Position numbers and translations under genes: made by a program
Shown here: piece after piece, positions 60,480 through 64,000 of the stretch
How the letters are laid out: the number at the start of each line of letters is the position of its first letter
How positions within the stretch are numbered: the first letter of the stretch is position 1
Source of the DNA: DASYTH01 sp045806965
GTDB taxonomy: Bacteria; Actinomycetota; Actinomycetes; Mycobacteriales; Pseudonocardiaceae
DNA: 64,000 bases
NCBI GenBank assembly: GCA_045806965.1
Contig: JBJMIG010000021.1
Span: forward strand, 20,644 to 84,643
Reading direction: 5' to 3'
The notes under the pieces: model-generated
Database searches by the model: none
The model's input: the letters and a program-made list of their open reading frames with translations, nothing else
What the model was told of the DNA's origin: nothing

Positions 60480-61241
60480 ATGACCAAGCACTTCTTCGGC
60501 GACACCGCCGTCCTACTGGGACGGTCCCTGCGCCACATCACGCGCAGCATGGACACCATCATCACGACCACGATCATGCCGATCGCCTTCATGCTGCTGT
60601 TTGTCTACGTGTTCGGCGGCGCGATCAAATCGGGGTCAGACTCGTATGTGAACTACCTGCTACCCGGTATTCTGCTCATCACGATCGCTTCGGGCATCTC
60701 CTACACCGCATTTCGATTGTTCCTGGATATGAAGACCGGCATCTTCGAGCGATTTCAGTCGATGCCGATCGCCCGATCGGCCGTGCTGTGGGCGCACGTC
60801 CTGACCTCGCTCATCGCCAATCTGATCTCGGTCGTTGTCGTCGTGCTCGTCGCCCTCCTCATGGGTTTCCGGTCGGGGGCGGGAGTGCTGGCGTGGCTCG
60901 CGGCCGCCGGCATCCTGGTCGTGTTCACCCTGTCGTTGACGTGGATCGCCGTAATACCCGGTCTCTCGGCGAAGTCCGTGGACGGCGCGAGCGCGTTCTC
61001 CTACCCGCTCATCTTCCTGCCGTTCATCAGCTCGGCATTCGTGCCCACCGAAACGATGCCCGGTCCCGTGCGCGCCTTCGCCGAGAACCAGCCGGTGACG
61101 TCGATCGTCAACGCGATCCGCGACCTGTTCACACAGCAGCCGGTCGGCACCGACATCTGGATCGCCCTGGCCTGGTGCCTCGGCATCCTCATCGTCGCAT
61201 ACGCCTTCGCCGTGCGCACCTACCGCCGCAAGATCTCCTAG
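60480..61241 (+). CDS. ABC-2 type permease (DrrB-like)
   Basis: 253 residues with six helices. MDTIITTTIMPIAFMLLFVYVFGGAI and YLLPGILLITIASGISYTAFRLFLDMKTGIFERFQSMPIARSAVLWAH are typical of ABC-2 permeases of the DrrB type; FPLIFLPF-like SYPLIFLPFISSAFVPTETM is conserved. It partners the upstream ATPase. GAGGAATACCG precedes ATG 60480. Followed by a perfect 20-bp hairpin. Confidence 0.93.
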   Translation: MTKHFFGDTAVLLGRSLRHITRSMDTIITTTIMPIAFMLLFVYVFGGAIKSGSDSYVNYLLPGILLITIASGISYTAFRLFLDMKTGIFERFQSMPIARSAVLWAHVLTSLIANLISVVVVVLVALLMGFRSGAGVLAWLAAAGILVVFTLSLTWIAVIPGLSAKSVDGASAFSYPLIFLPFISSAFVPTETMPGPVRAFAENQPVTSIVNAIRDLFTQQPVGTDIWIALAWCLGILIVAYAFAVRTYRRKIS

Positions 61242-61256
61242 CTGACCCGACTCCGT

Positions 61257-61311
61257 ACCGCGCAAGGTGACATTCCTGGGCTTCTACAAGCGGAATGTCA
61301 CCTTGCGCGGT
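61257..61311. terminator. Repeat family A copy forming a 20-bp perfect hairpin
   Basis: ACCGCGCAAGGTGACATTCC (61257-61276) is the exact reverse complement of GGAATGTCACCTTGCGCGGT (61292-61311), loop 15 bases. It lies between the convergent ABC operon and lipoprotein genes and is placed to end transcription from both. Confidence 0.85.
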
Positions 61312-61332
61312 AAGAGGCGTGCGGCCGACAGC

Positions 61333-61911
61333 TCAGTCCATGCAGAACAGGGTCACCTTTGCGGTACCCACGACGCCTGGCTGATATGCCTTGACGAACT
61401 GCTGGGCCTTGGCCGGCTCGGCGAAGAAGATCCGAACGGTAGCGTAGTTGCGCTGGGGATCCAGCCGGAGCTGCTCGCGGAGGCCGTCCTCGCAGCCGAC
61501 GTCGTACGCCCCGGCATCCGGCTCGTATCCGAGGTCGGTCAAGGACTTCTGCGCCGCATCAAGTCGACGTTGGTCCTCCGGCGTGACCTGAAGGTTGCCA
61601 TCCGCACGAACAACCGTGACGTAGACACCCCAATAGGTGCCACCGTGTTTGAGGCTGATCGGGGCAACGGCGGGCGGAAAGTCCGGCTTGGCAGCGGTCT
61701 GGGTCGAACTCGCGGTGCCGGTGGGTTTAGCCGTACTGCTCGGCTGTTGGGTGCTACCGCTGGTGGTGCTGGCCACTGGCTGCTGGCTGGTACCGCTGCT
61801 GGCGCCGGCCACCGGCTGTCCGGTCACACCGCTACATCCCGATGCCGCGACAACCGCGCCGATCAGTACCGCGACCAAGGCCCCCGCGCGGACCGGGGTT
61901 GAGACACTCAT
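61333..61911 (-). CDS. Lipoprotein with Thr/Ser/Gln linker
   Basis: 192 residues from ATG 61911. Signal VRAGALVAVLIGAVVAASGC with lipobox AASGC, then a 50-residue low-complexity linker (SSGTSQQPVASTTSGSTQQP) and a compact domain (about 85-192): GTYWGVYVTVVRADGNLQVT, YDVGCEDGLREQLRLDPQRN and a final Cys (TLFCMD) that may pair with the Cys in VGCED. No family recognised. Convergent with the ABC operon. Confidence 0.8.
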   Translation of the reverse strand: MSVSTPVRAGALVAVLIGAVVAASGCSGVTGQPVAGASSGTSQQPVASTTSGSTQQPSSTAKPTGTASSTQTAAKPDFPPAVAPISLKHGGTYWGVYVTVVRADGNLQVTPEDQRRLDAAQKSLTDLGYEPDAGAYDVGCEDGLREQLRLDPQRNYATVRIFFAEPAKAQQFVKAYQPGVVGTAKVTLFCMD

Positions 61912-62238
61912 GGGCCCACCTGCGGCGTCGTGCTTCTGGTACACACCTACCCCATCATTCTGAACGAGCGTATCGGCCGTTACCCGGTCGGCGTTCGCTA
62001 CACATCAAGACGCCGCACCCGGGAGAAGGTTGCCATCCGGCACCCCGCCGGTGACCACCGGCCAAGCGATCGGCGGCCAAACCCGCACGGGATGGACCGC
62101 ACCGCGTAGCTCTCTGCGCTCCTGGGCTGATCTCGAAAGAAATCCCGGAGGAGGTGTCGGATCGGGGCAGAGGTGTTCGTAGCAGGGGTGAGCGGCTGCC
62201 CACCGGGGCCCGTCCTCAAGGAGAAGGGAATCGCGATC
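61912..62238. other. 327-bp divergent promoter region
   Basis: No gene. Its right half holds the first 42-bp ECF-type promoter block (62154-62195). The left half shows nothing recognisable. Confidence 0.5.
62154..62195 (+). promoter_or_regulatory. ECF42-type promoter, copy 1
   Basis: Within a 42-base block identical to 62944-62985. TGTCGG (62155-62160) and CGTA (62178-62181) are 17 bases apart, close to the TGTCGA / CGAC or CGTC motif I recall for ECF42 sigma factors. It is 58 bases upstream of the reductase start. Confidence 0.7.
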
Positions 62239-62859
62239 ATGAAGCTGACGACCATGACGCAGGTCACCGTCGATGGCGTGATGCAGGGAAACGGCCACGC
62301 GACGGACGAGGAACGCCGGAACGGTTTCGAACGCGGCGGCTGGGCCCCGGGGATGGGCGACGACGAGACCAGGACGTTCATCACCCAGACCTACCAGCGA
62401 GCCGACGCGTTCTTGTTCGGCCGGCGGACCTACGAGATCTTCGCCGGCTCCTGGGGAGAAATCGCGGATATGCGCGCCCATCCGATCGGCGTGGCGTTGA
62501 GTCGGACGCCCAAGTACGTGGCATCGACCACGCTCACGGATCCGAAGTGGTCGAACACGACCGTCCTGTCCCGTGACCTCGCGGCGGCCATCGGCGAGCT
62601 GAAGGCCAGGCCGGCGGGTGAACTGCAGGTGCACGGTAGCGGCGCCCTGATCCGCTGGCTGCTCGAGAACGACCTCGTCGACGAACTCACCCTGCTGACC
62701 GTCCCCGTTGTCCTCGGCCAGGGCGCGCGGCTGTTCCCCGACACCGGCCGGGACATCGCGCTTGACCTGCTCGACTCGCGAGTCGACGCCAAGGGCGTAA
62801 CGATCCAGGTCTACCGGCCCGCCGGGCGCCCGCGGTATGCGACGGCCGCGAGCACGTGA
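62239..62859 (+). CDS. RibD C-terminal/dihydrofolate reductase-like protein
   Basis: 206 residues from ATG 62239 (GAGAAGGGAA upstream). Fold motifs: MTQVTVDGVMQGNGHATDEE, ADAFLFGRRTYEIFAGSW, IGVALSRTPKYVASTTL, GELQVHGSGALIRWLLENDLVDELTLLTVPVVLGQGARLF. This matches the DHFR/RibD-C family of stand-alone NADPH reductases. Its promoter region repeats the 42-bp block found before the DGPF gene, so it is probably transcribed by the downstream ECF sigma factor. The substrate is unknown. Confidence 0.9.
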   Translation: MKLTTMTQVTVDGVMQGNGHATDEERRNGFERGGWAPGMGDDETRTFITQTYQRADAFLFGRRTYEIFAGSWGEIADMRAHPIGVALSRTPKYVASTTLTDPKWSNTTVLSRDLAAAIGELKARPAGELQVHGSGALIRWLLENDLVDELTLLTVPVVLGQGARLFPDTGRDIALDLLDSRVDAKGVTIQVYRPAGRPRYATAAST

Positions 62860-62943
62860 AATTGGGTGACGCACCAGACGACCGATCGGTTCCGGTTCAC
62901 CACCGGCGCGGCAGAATGTCGTGAACGAAATCCGGGAGGCGGT

Positions 62944-62985
62944 GTGTCGGATCGGGGCAGAGGTGTTCGTAGCAGGGGTGAGCGG
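62944..62985 (+). promoter_or_regulatory. ECF42-type promoter, copy 2
   Basis: Identical 42-base block, 790 bases after copy 1. TGTCGG at 62945-62950 and CGTA at 62968-62971. It precedes the DGPF gene (63027) and, through overlap, the sigma factor. Confidence 0.7.
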
Positions 62986-63026
62986 TCGCCGCGAGGGGCC
63001 TCGGGACCATAGGAGATGATCTTCAG

Positions 63027-63350
63027 ATGCAGTATCTGGTTTCCGTGATCGACGACACGGCCGGCTCCGCCACCCCGGCCGAGATGGCCGCCATCGATGC
63101 GTTCAACGACCGGATCCAGGCGCAGGGTCACTGGGTGTTCGCCGGTGGTCTCGCATCGCCCAGTTCGGCCACGGTCATCGACAACCGGGGCGGGGAGGCG
63201 CTGATCACCGACGGACCCTTCCTGGAGACCAAGGAATACTTCATCGGCTTCTGGATCATGGAGGCCGCCGACCTCGACGTGGCGCTCAAGCTTGCCGCCG
63301 AAGGATCGAAGGCCTGCAACCGAAGGGTCGAGGTGCGCCCGTTCCTGTGA
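63027..63350 (+). CDS. YCII-related DGPF domain protein
   Basis: 107 residues. YLVSVIDDTAGSATPAEMAA and ALITDGPFLETKEYFIGFWIMEAADLDVALKLA contain the DGPF motif (here TDGPF), with a conserved Lys/Glu in ETKE. These ferredoxin-like-fold proteins are the partners of ECF42 sigma factors, but their activity is unknown. The stop overlaps the sigma gene GTG by three bases (GTGA). Confidence 0.93.
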   Translation: MQYLVSVIDDTAGSATPAEMAAIDAFNDRIQAQGHWVFAGGLASPSSATVIDNRGGEALITDGPFLETKEYFIGFWIMEAADLDVALKLAAEGSKACNRRVEVRPFL

Positions 63351-64000
63351 GCGAACCCGTAGGTGAGCCGGCGAGCGAACCGTCGAGCACCCGGTCTGAT
63401 GCCGTGAACGTGGTCGACGTCCGGGAGGCGATCACCCAGGCTCACCACGAGGAGTGGGCGCGGGTGGTCGCCGCCCTGGCCAGGCGTTTCGGTGATCTCG
63501 ACATCGCCGAGGAGGCGGCGGCCGAGGCGTTCGCGACCGCCGTCGAGCGGTGGCCGGCCGACGGCGTACCCCCCAATCCCGGTGCCTGGCTGACCACCAC
63601 CGCCAACCGCAAGGCCATCGACCGGCTGCGGCGCGAGAACAAGCGCGACGACAAGCACAAGGAGGCTCGGATGGGGTACGACGACGACCCGCCCGAGCCG
63701 GTCGGCGCCATCGACGACGAGCGGCTCCGGCTGATCTTCACCTGCGCTCACCCGGCGCTGGCGATGCCGGCCCGCGTGGCGCTGACGCTGCGCATGGTCG
63801 GCGGTCTGACCGTACCCGAGATCGCCCGTGCCTTCCTGGTCCAGGAGACCACCATGGGCCAGCGGATCACCCGCGCGAAGGCCAAGATCAACGCGGCGCG
63901 CATCCCTTATCGGGTGCCCGCCGCGGTGTATCTCCCGGCACGTGTCTCGGGCGTCCTCGCCGTCCTCTTCCTCGTCTTAAACGAGGGATACCTGGCGACC
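63347..64000 (+). CDS. ECF sigma factor, ECF42-like, 3' truncated by window
   Basis: 218 codons to the window edge, no stop. After a polar leader (VSEPVGEPASEPSSTRSDAV) comes sigma-2 (HHEEWARVVAALARRFGDLDIAEEAAAEAFATAVERWPADGVPPNPGAWLTTTANRKAIDRLRR), a linker with DDDPPEPVGAIDDERLRLIF, and sigma-4 (LTVPEIARAFLVQETTMGQRITRAKAKI). The tail LNEGYLAT begins the SnoaL/TPR-like extension of ECF42 members. GTG 63347 overlaps the DGPF stop; GTG 63404 is an alternative. Anti-sigma factors are not known for this group. Confidence 0.92.
   Translation, partial: MSEPVGEPASEPSSTRSDAVNVVDVREAITQAHHEEWARVVAALARRFGDLDIAEEAAAEAFATAVERWPADGVPPNPGAWLTTTANRKAIDRLRRENKRDDKHKEARMGYDDDPPEPVGAIDDERLRLIFTCAHPALAMPARVALTLRMVGGLTVPEIARAFLVQETTMGQRITRAKAKINAARIPYRVPAAVYLPARVSGVLAVLFLVLNEGYLAT

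Noticed and set aside
1..64000. tRNA, rRNA, CRISPR array, insertion sequence or secondary-metabolite core enzyme
   Set aside because: Read for these on both strands and found none; the only repeats are short intergenic elements and the duplicated 42-bp promoter.

Overview
The window is high-GC DNA with strong third-position G/C bias, GTG and occasional TTG starts, conservon genes, MalT-type LuxR regulators, a DevR/DevS pair and an ECF42-type sigma factor. This points to an actinomycete, most likely a Pseudonocardiales genome (Amycolatopsis-like; inference from gene content and two families of short intergenic repeats, not from a marker gene). I see no rRNA, tRNA, CRISPR array, insertion sequence or integrase, so it reads as ordinary chromosome with many secreted and regulatory accessory genes.

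Layout. 1-3 kb: the end of a conservon (histidine kinase, roadblock protein, DUF742 protein, small GTPase) followed by a TetR regulator. 3-19 kb: transport and secreted enzymes: an APC amino-acid permease, a GH53 galactanase, two DHA2 drug exporters, YggT, a divergent pair of winged-helix regulators over shared palindromes, a secreted alpha/beta hydrolase, a lipoprotein with the full copper-ligand set of peptidylglycine hydroxylating monooxygenase, an APH-type kinase, an SGNH hydrolase, a GNAT/XRE-cupin divergent pair and a pirin. 19-26 kb: two tandem MalT-like LuxR regulators with a divergent 91-residue protein.

26-43 kb is a stress and dormancy-flavoured island: HdeD and RDD membrane proteins, a 2TM potassium channel, PAP2, a translationally coupled DUF2795-SDR-GH13 unit, DUF6766, a STAS protein, the DevR response regulator convergent with a haem-type DevS kinase, two Acg-type nitroreductases and a CBS-BON protein. 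Three copies of a DosR/DevR-like box (core GGGACC-TT) sit upstream of DevR, of one nitroreductase, and between the CBS-BON gene and the second nitroreductase, so these probably form one hypoxia/NO-responsive regulon.

43-51 kb: LysE exporter, GH30 glycanase, DHA2 exporter with a MarR regulator, a LuxR remnant beside a secreted trypsin-like protease whose signal peptide lies in another frame, and an MFS/ArsR divergent pair over a 22-bp perfect palindrome. 52-58 kb: a membrane NACHT ATPase, a conserved Cys-containing unknown, a two-gene saccharopine-dehydrogenase operon and an AI-2E family protein. 59-61 kb: a PadR-DUF1048-ABC transporter operon. 62-64 kb: an ECF42-like module in which an identical 42-bp promoter block precedes both a RibD/DHFR-like reductase and a DGPF (YCII) protein, the latter overlapping the sigma factor gene that runs off the right edge.
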